Shown here one piece after another: positions 26,284 to 34,634 of a stretch of 64,000 bases of DNA. Location: positions 274,360-338,359 of the forward strand of contig JAFKGR010000004.1 in the NCBI GenBank assembly GCA_017307735.1, in the 5' to 3' direction. Positions within the stretch are counted from its first letter, which is position 1. Every line of letters starts with the position of its first letter. Below the pieces are notes generated by a model. The model did not search any database and was not told the origin of the DNA. It saw nothing but the letters and a program-made list of their open reading frames with translations. Made by a program: the position numbers and the translations under genes. Source of the stretch: Chitinophagaceae bacterium (GTDB taxonomy: Bacteria; Bacteroidota; Bacteroidia; Chitinophagales; Chitinophagaceae).

Positions 26284-26931
26284 ATGAATAATGAGATATT
26301 GCATGCCGGAAAAATATTATGGAATTATCATCAAATGCATCATCAGATCCATCCTGCTGATTGCATTCTTGCCCTGGGCAGCCACGACCTGCGGGTGCCG
26401 GAGAGAGCGGCGGATCTGTATCTTCAAAACCTGGCTCCCATCGTAATCATGTCGGGCGGGTTGGGAAATTTCACCAAAGAAATCTGGTCGGAACCTGAGG
26501 CGAGAAAGTTTGCAAGAATCGCTGTCAGTAAAGGAGTGCCGGCTGATTCAATTTTAATTGAGGATAAGTCTTCCAATACAGGTGAAAATATTTTATTTAC
26601 CAGGACACTGCTCAACGAACGGGAAATTAAAGTAACGAAGATCATCGTTGTGCAAAAACCCTATATGGAACGGCGTTCCTTTGCCACAATCAGAAAAGTG
26701 TGGCCTGAACCTGAAATCATGGTGACCTCGCCTCAAATTTCTTTTGAAGATTATCCGACAAAAGAAATTCCTGCGGAAAGGGTTATCAATATTATGGTGG
26801 GGGATTTGCAAAGAATCATTGAATATCCATCCAAAGGGTTTCAGGTTCCTCAGGATGTACCGGGAAATGTCATGCAGGCCTTTCAGTTTTTGAAAAAAGA
26901 AGGATTTACCAAACACCTGATTAAAAATTAA
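26284..26931 (+). CDS. YdcF/ElyC/SanA-like DUF218 domain protein
   Basis: This 215-residue DUF218 protein has ILALGSHDLRVPERAADLYL near residue 22, a central IVIMSGGLGN and a SSNTGENILFTRTLL block with the conserved Thr/Glu/Asn. The family's charged pocket residues are present. DUF218 proteins are linked to envelope precursor metabolism (ElyC, SanA) or bind S-adenosylmethionine (YdcF). This one has no signal peptide or membrane helix and resembles cytoplasmic YdcF. The ATG at 26284 is chosen over an in-frame TTG six bases earlier, which overlaps a TTACCTTTTG promoter-like motif. It diverges from the Crp/Fnr gene. The substrate is unknown. Confidence 0.82.
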   Translation: MNNEILHAGKILWNYHQMHHQIHPADCILALGSHDLRVPERAADLYLQNLAPIVIMSGGLGNFTKEIWSEPEARKFARIAVSKGVPADSILIEDKSSNTGENILFTRTLLNEREIKVTKIIVVQKPYMERRSFATIRKVWPEPEIMVTSPQISFEDYPTKEIPAERVINIMVGDLQRIIEYPSKGFQVPQDVPGNVMQAFQFLKKEGFTKHLIKN

Positions 26932-27129
26932 GATAGTTTTTTGTCCATTTACCTGATATGAAGTTATTTTCTGAATATCCCGGCATGAATGGCGTTGTCG
27001 AAAATGATTATGCTGCCTGGCAAAATCAAATCCTGTTTTTTAGCAAAGCATTTTCATCTGAAAGAAAGTATTTCAGTTTTTTTTCGGGTGAAATGAAAGT
27101 TTGGCTAAGGCTTTGTGAAGAAGGTAGGC

Positions 27130-28659
27130 ATGTACGATGTAATAATTATCGGCAGCGGTGCCGGCGGCTCTGCTATGGCTTTCGAATTGGCAGATTCGAA
27201 TAAAAAAATATTGGTAATCGAACGTGGCGATTATGTACCACTCGAAAAAGAGAACTGGGATTCCATCGAAGTTTTTGAGAGAAACCGTTATACGACAACA
27301 GACACCTGGCTGGATAAAGACGGGAAAGAATTCCGGCCGGGGATGCACTATAACGTTGGTGGTAACACGAAATTTTATGGATCGGCGCTTTTCAGGTTGC
27401 GGGAAGATGATTTTGGGGAGATAAAACACTTTGGTGGCACTTCGCCCGCATGGCCGATAACCTACAAAGATTTGCAACCGTATTATCTGGAAGTTGAAAA
27501 ACTGTTTTGTGTGCATGGCCTGCGTGGAAGCGATCCCACTGAACCTCCTGAAACTCAGCCGTACCCGCTGCCTCCGCTACCTCATGAACCCCGGATTAAA
27601 GAAGTTTTTGATCAATTGACCGCCTATGGTTTGCACCCGTTCTATTTGCCGGTTGGGGTAAATCTGAACCCTCATAAAACTGCAAACTCTCCCTATATCC
27701 TGGATCGGTTTGACGGTTTCCCTGATGCAGCAGAACGCAAAGCTGATGCACAAAGCTGTGCTTTATCCAAAGCTTTGGAACATCCCAATGTGGAATTGAT
27801 GACCAATGCGAAAGTTCTGAAATTGATTACAGATGAATCAGGTCAGAAAATAACCGGCGTTTTGGTGGATCATCTTGGCGAACAAATCACTTTGGAAGCC
27901 GGATTATTTGTTCTCTCTGCAGGAGCCATCAACTCTGCGGCATTGCTTCTGGATAGCGCAAACAAGAATTTCCCAACCGGACTCGCCAATCATTCTGATC
28001 AGGTCGGAAGAAATTATATGTTTCATCAAAACACTGCGCTGATAGCGCTTTACACAGAGCCCAATCCTACAAGGTTTGGAAAAACCTTTGGCATCAATGA
28101 TTTTTACCGGGCGGCCAGAGGATACGAATTTCCTCTGGGCCATATTCAGATGTTGGGAAAGTCGGATGAACACCAGATTTCAGCAGATTCTCCTGTTCCT
28201 GCACCGGGTTTTACTTTCGAAATCATGGCGAAACATGCAGTTGATTTTTGGCTTACCTCCGAAGATTTGCCTGATCCGGATAACCGCGTGACAGTTGAAA
28301 ACGGGAAAATGAAACTTTCATACACGCCCAATAATGAAAGGGGGCACGAGCTGTTGAAGGAGGAGTTGGTGAAAGCATTAAAAGCATCCGGAAAGTTCCA
28401 GTCTTTCTTTTTCAAAGGTTATTATTTCAGCAAGGGAATCGGGTTGGCTTCTCCGGCGCATCAAAACGGAACCACCAGGATGGGGACTGATTCAACTAAA
28501 TCAGTAGTTGATACATTTTGCAAAGCACACGATCTTGAAAATTTGTACATCGTGGATGGAGGTTTCTTTGTTTCGAGTGGTGCCGTAAACCCTGCTTTGA
28601 CAATTATAGCCATGGCTTTGCGGGTTGGCATGCACCTTAAAAATAAGGTTTTGAAATAA
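27130..28659 (+). CDS. GMC family FAD-dependent oxidoreductase
   Basis: This 509-residue GMC flavoenzyme opens with the FAD-binding DVIIIGSGAGGSAMAFELA and closes with the family's C-terminal blocks, HQNGTTRMGTD (catalytic-region His) and SSGAVNPALTI. It lacks a signal peptide. GMC enzymes oxidise alcohols or sugar carbons, for example glucose, choline or gluconate. The substrate is not evident here. The ATG at 27130 is chosen over an in-frame GTG five codons upstream, because the FAD motif begins at residue 3, as in relatives. The stop codon overlaps the ATG of the next gene by one base, so enzyme and transporter are translationally coupled and probably share a substrate or product. Confidence 0.9.
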   Translation: MYDVIIIGSGAGGSAMAFELADSNKKILVIERGDYVPLEKENWDSIEVFERNRYTTTDTWLDKDGKEFRPGMHYNVGGNTKFYGSALFRLREDDFGEIKHFGGTSPAWPITYKDLQPYYLEVEKLFCVHGLRGSDPTEPPETQPYPLPPLPHEPRIKEVFDQLTAYGLHPFYLPVGVNLNPHKTANSPYILDRFDGFPDAAERKADAQSCALSKALEHPNVELMTNAKVLKLITDESGQKITGVLVDHLGEQITLEAGLFVLSAGAINSAALLLDSANKNFPTGLANHSDQVGRNYMFHQNTALIALYTEPNPTRFGKTFGINDFYRAARGYEFPLGHIQMLGKSDEHQISADSPVPAPGFTFEIMAKHAVDFWLTSEDLPDPDNRVTVENGKMKLSYTPNNERGHELLKEELVKALKASGKFQSFFFKGYYFSKGIGLASPAHQNGTTRMGTDSTKSVVDTFCKAHDLENLYIVDGGFFVSSGAVNPALTIIAMALRVGMHLKNKVLK

Positions 28660-29825
28660 TGAACTCACGGAAGTTTAAAGTTATTGTTGTTTATCTGCTG
28701 GCTTTTCTCACCGGGATCAACTTTGTTGTTTTTCCCGCATTGGGGGTGGTTTTTACAGACCGTGAGATTTTTGGTTTGACCCAATCCCGGTTTGGAAATC
28801 TGTTTATACCACAAACAGGTTTTATTATACTGTCCTGCCTGATTGCGCCTTTTCTGGTGAACAAATACGGACCTAAAAAAGTTTTGATCGTAGGAAATCT
28901 GCTCATGATTTTCTCAACGGGTATTTTGTGGTTATTACAATTTTTTTTAGGAGGTAATTTTAATCTGTTTCCTGTGTTGCTTGCTTTGGTGGCTTGTGTA
29001 GGATTGGGTTTCGGATTGTCGGTAACCACTCTGAATCCTGTGGCCGCGGATTTATTTCCGAAAAGCGAATCTTCTGCTATTCTGATTCTGAATTTTTTAA
29101 TCGGGGTGGGCACTTCCACAGCTCCGTTAATGCTTGCGCTGGCCGGAAAAAACAAAAACTGGATGTATGTGCCGGGAATAGTATTTGTTATGATGATATT
29201 GGCATTTGCTGCATTTTTATTTTTGCATTTCGAAAAAGATCAATCCTTTGAACTGCCGGAAAAAATAAGGATCCCGGGAAAATTATCGATATTTTTTATC
29301 GCAATTATTCTGTACGGTTTTATTGAAGGAACGTTTGGTGGATTTGGAACCATTCTTCTTAAAAATAAAGGACTGAATAGCGGAGATTCGACGCTCGGGC
29401 TTTCTCTTTTTTGGGGAGCCGTGGCGATCAACAGATTGCTGTTTGGAGCTTTTGCAAAGAGGTTTAATCTGTCGAAATTTTTTCTGATATCACCTCTGAT
29501 CGTTGGTATTTCGGTTTTTCTTCTGCCTCAGATAAGTGGAGCGGGGTTTCTTTTGACCCTGATGTTTTGTATTGGATTTTTTATGGGGAGTATTTTTCCC
29601 GGAAGCATTGGATGGGGCACCATTGAATTTCCCGTATATGCCGTAATGGTTTCAGGTTTTCTGATGGCTGCCGATCAAATTGGTACCGGTGTGATTACTC
29701 AGGTGATCGGTAACTTCTCGAATGAGATAAATCTGATCCTTCAGATTTTAAGCGGAATAACTGTTCTCATTTTTCTATTATTCGCATTGCTCTCAAAAAG
29801 ATCCAGAATCAGTGAAGCATTTTGA
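28659..29825 (+). CDS. Major facilitator superfamily transporter coupled to the GMC oxidoreductase
   Basis: This 388-residue protein has about twelve hydrophobic helices. It has an MFS loop 2-3 motif, NKYGPKKVLIVGN, near residue 69 and a second one near KRFNLSKF. The start ATG shares its A with the TAA of the GMC gene. It resembles sugar-type MFS porters, though no strong signature for one substrate was seen. It converges on the ClC gene, with 33 bases between the stop codons. The pairing suggests uptake of the GMC substrate or export of its product. Confidence 0.8.
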   Translation: MNSRKFKVIVVYLLAFLTGINFVVFPALGVVFTDREIFGLTQSRFGNLFIPQTGFIILSCLIAPFLVNKYGPKKVLIVGNLLMIFSTGILWLLQFFLGGNFNLFPVLLALVACVGLGFGLSVTTLNPVAADLFPKSESSAILILNFLIGVGTSTAPLMLALAGKNKNWMYVPGIVFVMMILAFAAFLFLHFEKDQSFELPEKIRIPGKLSIFFIAIILYGFIEGTFGGFGTILLKNKGLNSGDSTLGLSLFWGAVAINRLLFGAFAKRFNLSKFFLISPLIVGISVFLLPQISGAGFLLTLMFCIGFFMGSIFPGSIGWGTIEFPVYAVMVSGFLMAADQIGTGVITQVIGNFSNEINLILQILSGITVLIFLLFALLSKRSRISEAF

Positions 29826-29858
29826 CTGATGAAAAAAAGAATCTTCTTCGCATGGAAT

Positions 29859-31139
29859 TTATTTTTCTTTGCCCAGTTGAGCCGCAATCAAAGGTGATTT
29901 GGGTGCGAGGAAAAACCCTGTGAGGCTGGCAAACAGAATCGGAATGAAGAAATCGTAACCGGTAAGAGCGCCTACCAGAATAACGGTACTGATTGGCGTT
30001 GAGGTCACACATGAATTCACGGCTGCCATGCAACAAACCACTGCGAGACCCAGATTCTGATTGGGAAAAACATTGAAAATTATCATGCCCAGTGCGGCGC
30101 CGATAAACAGGAGCGGAATAATAAATCCACCTCTCCAGCCCGAGGTAACCGTCAGCGCCATACTGAAGATTTTTACAAACATGATGGCCACCAAAAGTCC
30201 CAAAGCCCAATTGCCATGCAAAAGATCAATGAGTTCATAATGGGAAAAGAATCGGGTGACCGGAAATTTCCAGGCAAGGATTCCTAAAATGATTCCGCTG
30301 AGACAGGTCTGAATGTAAAACGGCAGATTTGCTTTCTTGAAAAATTTTTTCAAAATGCGGAATGTCCAGATGATACCCCAACCCAAAATGGCTCCGACTG
30401 CTCCGTAAAGCATTGCCCAAAAGAAATCGAATATTTGGTGTGGCGCTTTTGGAAACGGAAGTTGCCATACCGGAGCCAACCCCATTTTAGTTATTAACTG
30501 AAAAATGATGAAGGTCGTTCCGCTTGAAACAAAAGCAGGAATCAGGGCTGCGTAATATTGAACCACATGTTTATGGTGAATGACTTCAAGAGCAAACAGG
30601 CTTCCCGCCAGGGGAACTCCAAACATGGCCGTGAACCCGCTTGCCATTCCTGCAACGGTCATAGATCGGTGGTCTTCTCTTTTATACTTCAGTTTTTTGG
30701 ATAACCACGATCCCAGCGACCCGATCACCTGAACCATCGGTGATTCAGGTCCTGCGCTGCTTCCTGCGCTGATACCAATGACAGAGGTGACTATCATGGA
30801 TCCATTGTGTTTGGTATCCAATTCGCCGCCTTTGAATCGAATATTGTTTAAGACCACATCTAATTTCCCCGGATCCCCTTTAAAATAGATGATCAATCCG
30901 AGAATTAATCCGGCGCCGCCCATGATGGTAATTACTTCCCAACCTGCAGAAAAATTTTTTACAAATCGCATCAGGTGGTCAATTATTATCCAGTAAATCC
31001 CTGCCACAATTCCACCAAGTATTCCGAGTAAGGTCCAGACAAAAAATGATTTAGTAAAAACAAACGGATTTAATTTGAGAGGCCGGTTTACCTGATCACG
31101 TAACAGGATTAATTTGCGCCGGCGGGAAAAATCAGACAT
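29859..31139 (-). CDS. ClC family chloride channel/antiporter
   Basis: This 426-residue ClC protein has about ten to twelve membrane segments. The gating-glutamate motif appears as SAGPESPMVQ near residue 128, corresponding to GxEGP in typical family members. The later GVPLAGSLFALE (about 175) and SGWRGGFIIPLLFIGAALG (about 338) blocks are conserved too. The retained gating Glu is compatible with a proton-coupled exchanger. It moves chloride or related anions, and nitrate is possible in the family. It lies near, but outside, the nitrate block. The glycine-serine of the N-terminal filter is less clear (KHNGS). Confidence 0.88.
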   Translation of the reverse strand: MSDFSRRRKLILLRDQVNRPLKLNPFVFTKSFFVWTLLGILGGIVAGIYWIIIDHLMRFVKNFSAGWEVITIMGGAGLILGLIIYFKGDPGKLDVVLNNIRFKGGELDTKHNGSMIVTSVIGISAGSSAGPESPMVQVIGSLGSWLSKKLKYKREDHRSMTVAGMASGFTAMFGVPLAGSLFALEVIHHKHVVQYYAALIPAFVSSGTTFIIFQLITKMGLAPVWQLPFPKAPHQIFDFFWAMLYGAVGAILGWGIIWTFRILKKFFKKANLPFYIQTCLSGIILGILAWKFPVTRFFSHYELIDLLHGNWALGLLVAIMFVKIFSMALTVTSGWRGGFIIPLLFIGAALGMIIFNVFPNQNLGLAVVCCMAAVNSCVTSTPISTVILVGALTGYDFFIPILFASLTGFFLAPKSPLIAAQLGKEK

Positions 31140-31197
31140 GTAGTAATATAATTTGTTCAGCGAAAATTATCTCGCATATCCTGCTTAAAAAGCGCTG

Positions 31198-31205
31198 CAA
31201 ATATA
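31198..31205 (-). promoter_or_regulatory. Probable -7 element TATATTTG of the ClC gene
   Basis: The minus strand matches TAnnTTTG exactly, 58 bases upstream of the ClC start codon. No TTG -33 box was seen at the usual distance. Confidence 0.4.
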
Positions 31206-31407
31206 AAGGAGAGTGCTTTTAAGATTTCGCCTGGTCGGAATTTTTTGTACTTTCTTAAAAATCATTCTCATTTATAGTTAAAAATAAAATTGTGTTTTAC
31301 GCCAATCCTTAAATGTTGAATTCAATATTTATGATCTCACTCCAGGAGAAGTTCCGGTTCATTAGTTTTCCCATTCAAATATTGAAAAAATGAAAAATAG
31401 AGAACTG

Positions 31408-32211
31408 TTACCTGTACACCGGATTAACTTTGAAGCCCTGGTCTGAAAGGGCTTTGATGATCCCTGTTTCTCCCGGCAAATGGCCCGCGCCAACTGCAAT
31501 AAAACAACTGTGTGAAGAAATCAGCGATGGGATTTCTTTTGCCCATCTCTTGTTTCTGTTTGTCACCAGAATGCTGAATGCCCTTCTGCTCATGAACTTT
31601 TTGTCAGTTACCAGTGCTGCCAATTCTTCCAATTTTTCATGGCGGTAGGCCAAAATGATTTTTTTAAAAAGATCTTTATAGTTCACCCCATCAGTTTTCA
31701 ACTGTGTGAGCAATTCTTTTCCATTAAATACTTTGCGGGCAATTTTCATTTGCTGCATTGCAGTTTCAATGCCTGCTGACTTTAATCCTTTTTCTCTGGC
31801 AACTTTTAAAAGTTCGATTTCAGCCACTTTTATTTCCTCACAATCCATAGCATTCAATGTCATTTGATTGATCAAAGCCATGGGAGGGATTTCATCAATC
31901 CTGTCACCTGGGATACCGAGGCGTTGTACCACAATTCCCCGGAGGGATTCTTTCTCGTTTTCTGTGAGATCACCAGTCCAATCGCGGTTTTCGGAAGATG
32001 CCAATTCCATGGTTTGTGTTTCATCTTCACTTCCCAAATCAACCTCCATATAATATGTTGAACATTTGGAAAGCGCTGAAATTACTTTTGCCGGGATATA
32101 AAAATCCCGGGCACAAATCATATGCATGGTACCAAAGAGATAGGATGGTTTTTTTAAACCGTTTGCTGAAACTTTATATAAGAGTGAATTTTTGTAGGAT
32201 TTTTTTGCCAT
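31408..32211 (-). CDS. TraB/GumN family protein
   Basis: This 267-residue protein of the TraB/PrgY/GumN family has a KKPSYLFGTMHM block near residues 20-31, with the GTxH motif. A central EEIKVAEIELLKVAREKGLKSAGIETA follows, with conserved Glu residues. It closes with FIAVGAGHLPGETGIIKAL near residue 233 (GxGHLxG). The family is proposed to be a metal-dependent hydrolase or protease. Bacterial members are often exported, but no signal peptide is visible here, so it appears cytoplasmic. The ATG begins seven bases after a perfect -7 element, with no other methionine before the first conserved block. The mRNA is therefore probably almost leaderless. Confidence 0.85.
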   Translation of the reverse strand: MAKKSYKNSLLYKVSANGLKKPSYLFGTMHMICARDFYIPAKVISALSKCSTYYMEVDLGSEDETQTMELASSENRDWTGDLTENEKESLRGIVVQRLGIPGDRIDEIPPMALINQMTLNAMDCEEIKVAEIELLKVAREKGLKSAGIETAMQQMKIARKVFNGKELLTQLKTDGVNYKDLFKKIILAYRHEKLEELAALVTDKKFMSRRAFSILVTNRNKRWAKEIPSLISSHSCFIAVGAGHLPGETGIIKALSDQGFKVNPVYR

Positions 32212-32218
32212 CGCACGG

Positions 32219-32226
32219 CAAAGTTA
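32219..32226 (-). promoter_or_regulatory. Probable -7 element TAACTTTG of the TraB/GumN gene
   Basis: There is a full TAnnTTTG match on the minus strand, separated from the ATG by only seven bases. A transcript started from it would carry a leader of only a few bases. Confidence 0.5.
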
Positions 32227-32284
32227 TTCTTATGCAACGAATGATTTGTTAATCCGCGTCGGAGCAGGGTTCTGAGAATTGAAA

Positions 32285-32338
32285 AAAAAATTAAAAAATC
32301 AGAGAGGAGTTTTATCGGTTCTGATTTTTTAATTTTTT
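32285..32338. terminator. Long bidirectional hairpin terminator
   Basis: AAAAAATTAAAAAATCAGA (32285-32303) pairs perfectly with TCTGATTTTTTAATTTTTT (32320-32338), a 19-bp stem around a 16-base loop. T runs on either strand make it a terminator in both directions. It closes the dnaB-sORF transcript on the minus strand, just before the TraB promoter. Confidence 0.8.
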
Positions 32339-32349
32339 AAAAGCAGTAT

Positions 32350-32439
32350 TTAGGATTTCCACTTGTGGCTTTTGGCCTGAATGAGAAGAACAATGTGAAT
32401 GGCGATAAGCATTTCAAACACAATCTCTTTAACGATCAT
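32350..32439 (-). CDS. Putative 29-aa membrane microprotein behind dnaB
   Basis: An ATG-to-TAA frame of 30 codons lies 83 bases after the dnaB stop codon and just before a strong terminator. The peptide starts MIVKEIVFEMLIAIH, continues with a hydrophobic IVLLIQ, and ends in basic KSHKWKS. That gives one hydrophobic helix of about 18 residues with a positive C-terminus. It shares the orientation of dnaB and would be in the same transcript. No family was recognised. It could also be chance. Conservation between relatives would decide. Confidence 0.4.
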   Translation of the reverse strand: MIVKEIVFEMLIAIHIVLLIQAKSHKWKS

Positions 32440-32521
32440 AGGGTAAGTGATTTAAAACGGGTTTGATTTTGTTTTAAAACGTACCTGGTTTTACTTTATT
32501 GCCTATGCGTAATTTAATTTG

Positions 32522-34018
32522 CTAAAATGGCTGATCGTCTTCTTCAAAAAATCCTTCGTTCATTCGGCTGCTCTTTTGAATAAACAATTTGCTTGAAGAA
32601 TCCACAAAAGGTTCAAATTTCTGGATGTTAAGTATGGATGAGAATTCCAATGTTTCGAGCCGTCCGTTTCTGTGTTTGGCAATTTTCAAAAATGCCCTTC
32701 CTTCTGTGGAGTTGCCTTCAGGATCCTGTTTGATGTCGTTGTATTCGGGCCTGTAAAGGAACATGACGATGTCTGCATCCTGCTCGATGGCTCCCGATTC
32801 ACGGAGGTCGCTCAATTGTGGAGTGAAGTTTTTGTCTTTTCTTTTTTCAACTTCACGGCTCAACTGGCTGAGCGCGATAATGGGAACCTGCAGATCTTTT
32901 GCCAATCCTTTAAGGTCGCGGGAAATGCGGCTGATTTCCTGTTCGCGGTTTGAATTTCTGTTTTCACCTGCGCCACTCATCAATTGCAGATAATCGATGA
33001 TGATGAGTCCGATATCATATTTGTTTTTTAGCCGCCGGCATTTGGCTCTGAGTTCAAAAATATTCAGGGCGGGTGTATCATCAATTTGTATTGGAGCCTT
33101 GCTCAGTACATTGATCCCTTTGGCATGAAGCTGGTTCATTTCGTAATCCTGCAAAGTACCGCGTGCAATTTTTTCAAGCTGAACCTCACTTTGTGCACTC
33201 AGGATCCTCTGAACCAATTGACTTGAACTCATTTCCAAAGAGAAGATAGCCACCGATGTGGGTTTTTGGGGATGCAGGGCTGCATTGCGTGCGAGGTTAA
33301 GCGCAAAAGCGGTTTTCCCGACAGAGGGACGGGCCGCCAGAATAATTAAATCGCCGGGCTGCCATCCGTAAGTTACGTAATCAAGCATGGGAAATCCCGA
33401 GGGGATCCCGGTTATTTCTTCCTGATGATCGCGTAATTCGTCAATGCGTTTCACAGTTTCCACCAAAACATTACTGATATTTTCAGTTTCACTTCTCAGG
33501 TAATTGTTTCCGATTTCAAAAAGTTTTGTTTCGGCCTGATCCAGCAAATCGAAAACATCAGTTCCATCTTCATAAGCATCCCCGATAATTTCATTGCTGA
33601 TGCGTATCAATTCCCGTTGAATAAATTTCTGGAGAATAATCCGCGCATGGATTTCAAGGTGAGCCGATGATACGACTGCATTGGTAAGTTTGGTGATATA
33701 ATAAGCTCCGCCCACCATTTCCAATTCTCCTCTTGACCTCAATTCTTCGACAACTGTGAGCAGGTCGATGGGAAGGTTTTTTTGCTGGAGGCTTTGCATT
33801 GCTGCAAAGATTTTTTGATGGGTTTCCAGATAAAAACATTCGGGTTTCAAATGTTCAAAGGCTGTGTCAACAGCATTTTTTTCGAGCATGATGGCACCCA
33901 GTACCGCTTCCTCAAGTTCACGGGCCTGAGGCTGGACTTTGCCAAAAATCATGTTTCCCAATTCAGGCGTTGTTTTACGCCTTGCCTTTCGGTCTTTATT
34001 TAGGTTGGTAAGATCCAT
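32522..34018 (-). CDS. dnaB: Replicative DNA helicase DnaB
   Basis: This 498-residue hexameric replicative helicase has an N-terminal DnaB domain (about 25-130) with AVLGAIMLEKNA. The RecA-like core starts near 190 with the Walker A motif AARPSVGKTAFALNLA, then has SLEMSSSQLVQRI, the Walker B-type IIIDYLQLM and the SQLSREVEKR block. It unwinds DNA ahead of the replisome and recruits primase. There is no intein. Length and motifs are normal. A 616-base spacer separates it from the divergent pheT. Confidence 0.97.
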   Translation of the reverse strand: MDLTNLNKDRKARRKTTPELGNMIFGKVQPQARELEEAVLGAIMLEKNAVDTAFEHLKPECFYLETHQKIFAAMQSLQQKNLPIDLLTVVEELRSRGELEMVGGAYYITKLTNAVVSSAHLEIHARIILQKFIQRELIRISNEIIGDAYEDGTDVFDLLDQAETKLFEIGNNYLRSETENISNVLVETVKRIDELRDHQEEITGIPSGFPMLDYVTYGWQPGDLIILAARPSVGKTAFALNLARNAALHPQKPTSVAIFSLEMSSSQLVQRILSAQSEVQLEKIARGTLQDYEMNQLHAKGINVLSKAPIQIDDTPALNIFELRAKCRRLKNKYDIGLIIIDYLQLMSGAGENRNSNREQEISRISRDLKGLAKDLQVPIIALSQLSREVEKRKDKNFTPQLSDLRESGAIEQDADIVMFLYRPEYNDIKQDPEGNSTEGRAFLKIAKHRNGRLETLEFSSILNIQKFEPFVDSSSKLFIQKSSRMNEGFFEEDDQPF

Positions 34019-34634
34019 TGTTAGTTACTCAAAGCGGCTTTTATACAAAAAAAATTGAAATTGTTTTTACTCATTTTCTTCAGGGGGAGGGCTAAGGTAA
34101 AGGACATTTTGCTTTCAAACCAATCAATTTGTTCTTAATATTTGTTCCATACTGATTCACATTCCCATGCACATATTCAATAGTGCGCAATTCACATTAC
34201 CGCTCCCGTTATCCACAATTTAAAAAATTAATAAGAACTTGTCTAATGGTTTTGCACACTTCTGTGTGAAGAAACTTTTTACGAAAAAAATCAACGACAT
34301 CTGTTTTAATTTCATAATATAAAAGCGATTTTTTCCGGCAGCAGAAATATTTTTTCTCATATTCCGATGAAACCTTTTGCTGGCATGATTTTCACGGAAA
34401 ACAAACTAAAATTATCAAAGAAAAAATACCAATTTTCCTGAAAACTGAATTCAAAAAAGGTGGTTTTTTTTCTTTTATTGATTGATAATTGGATCCGCTT
34501 CACCAATTTTTTTTCTGAATTTTTAACTTTGGCATTTTCATCTGTTACTGACAAATCCTTTGATGCAGAACAATTAATTTTGCGGCTTTGGAATTGTATC
34601 ATCTCTTTTTGAAAGTAAAAGACACAATATTTAA
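34019..34634. other. 616-base divergent intergenic region between dnaB and pheT
   Basis: This AT-rich region should contain promoters for both genes. No gene or recognised RNA was found. It holds one exact DnaA box TTATCCACA (34209-34217), a small CACAC-TTCT-GTGTG hairpin near 34256-34269, and two TAnnTTTG matches on the plus strand: TAACTTTG (34524-34531) and TAATTTTG (34575-34582). A single DnaA box does not make an origin. Confidence 0.5.
34575..34582 (+). promoter_or_regulatory. Probable -7 element TAATTTTG of the pheT operon
   Basis: There is a full TAnnTTTG match 52 bases before the pheT ATG. A second match, TAACTTTG, lies at 34524-34531. Neither has a clear TTG box at the usual distance. 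Confidence 0.4.

Noticed and set aside
26958..27203. An 81-codon plus-strand frame before and into the GMC gene
   Set aside because: Its last third overlaps the GMC N-terminus in another frame and turns Arg/Cys-rich. The first part matches no family and has no promoter.
34019..34634. An origin of replication between dnaB and pheT
   Set aside because: Only one DnaA box was found, with no box cluster, no repeated AT units and no dnaA gene nearby.
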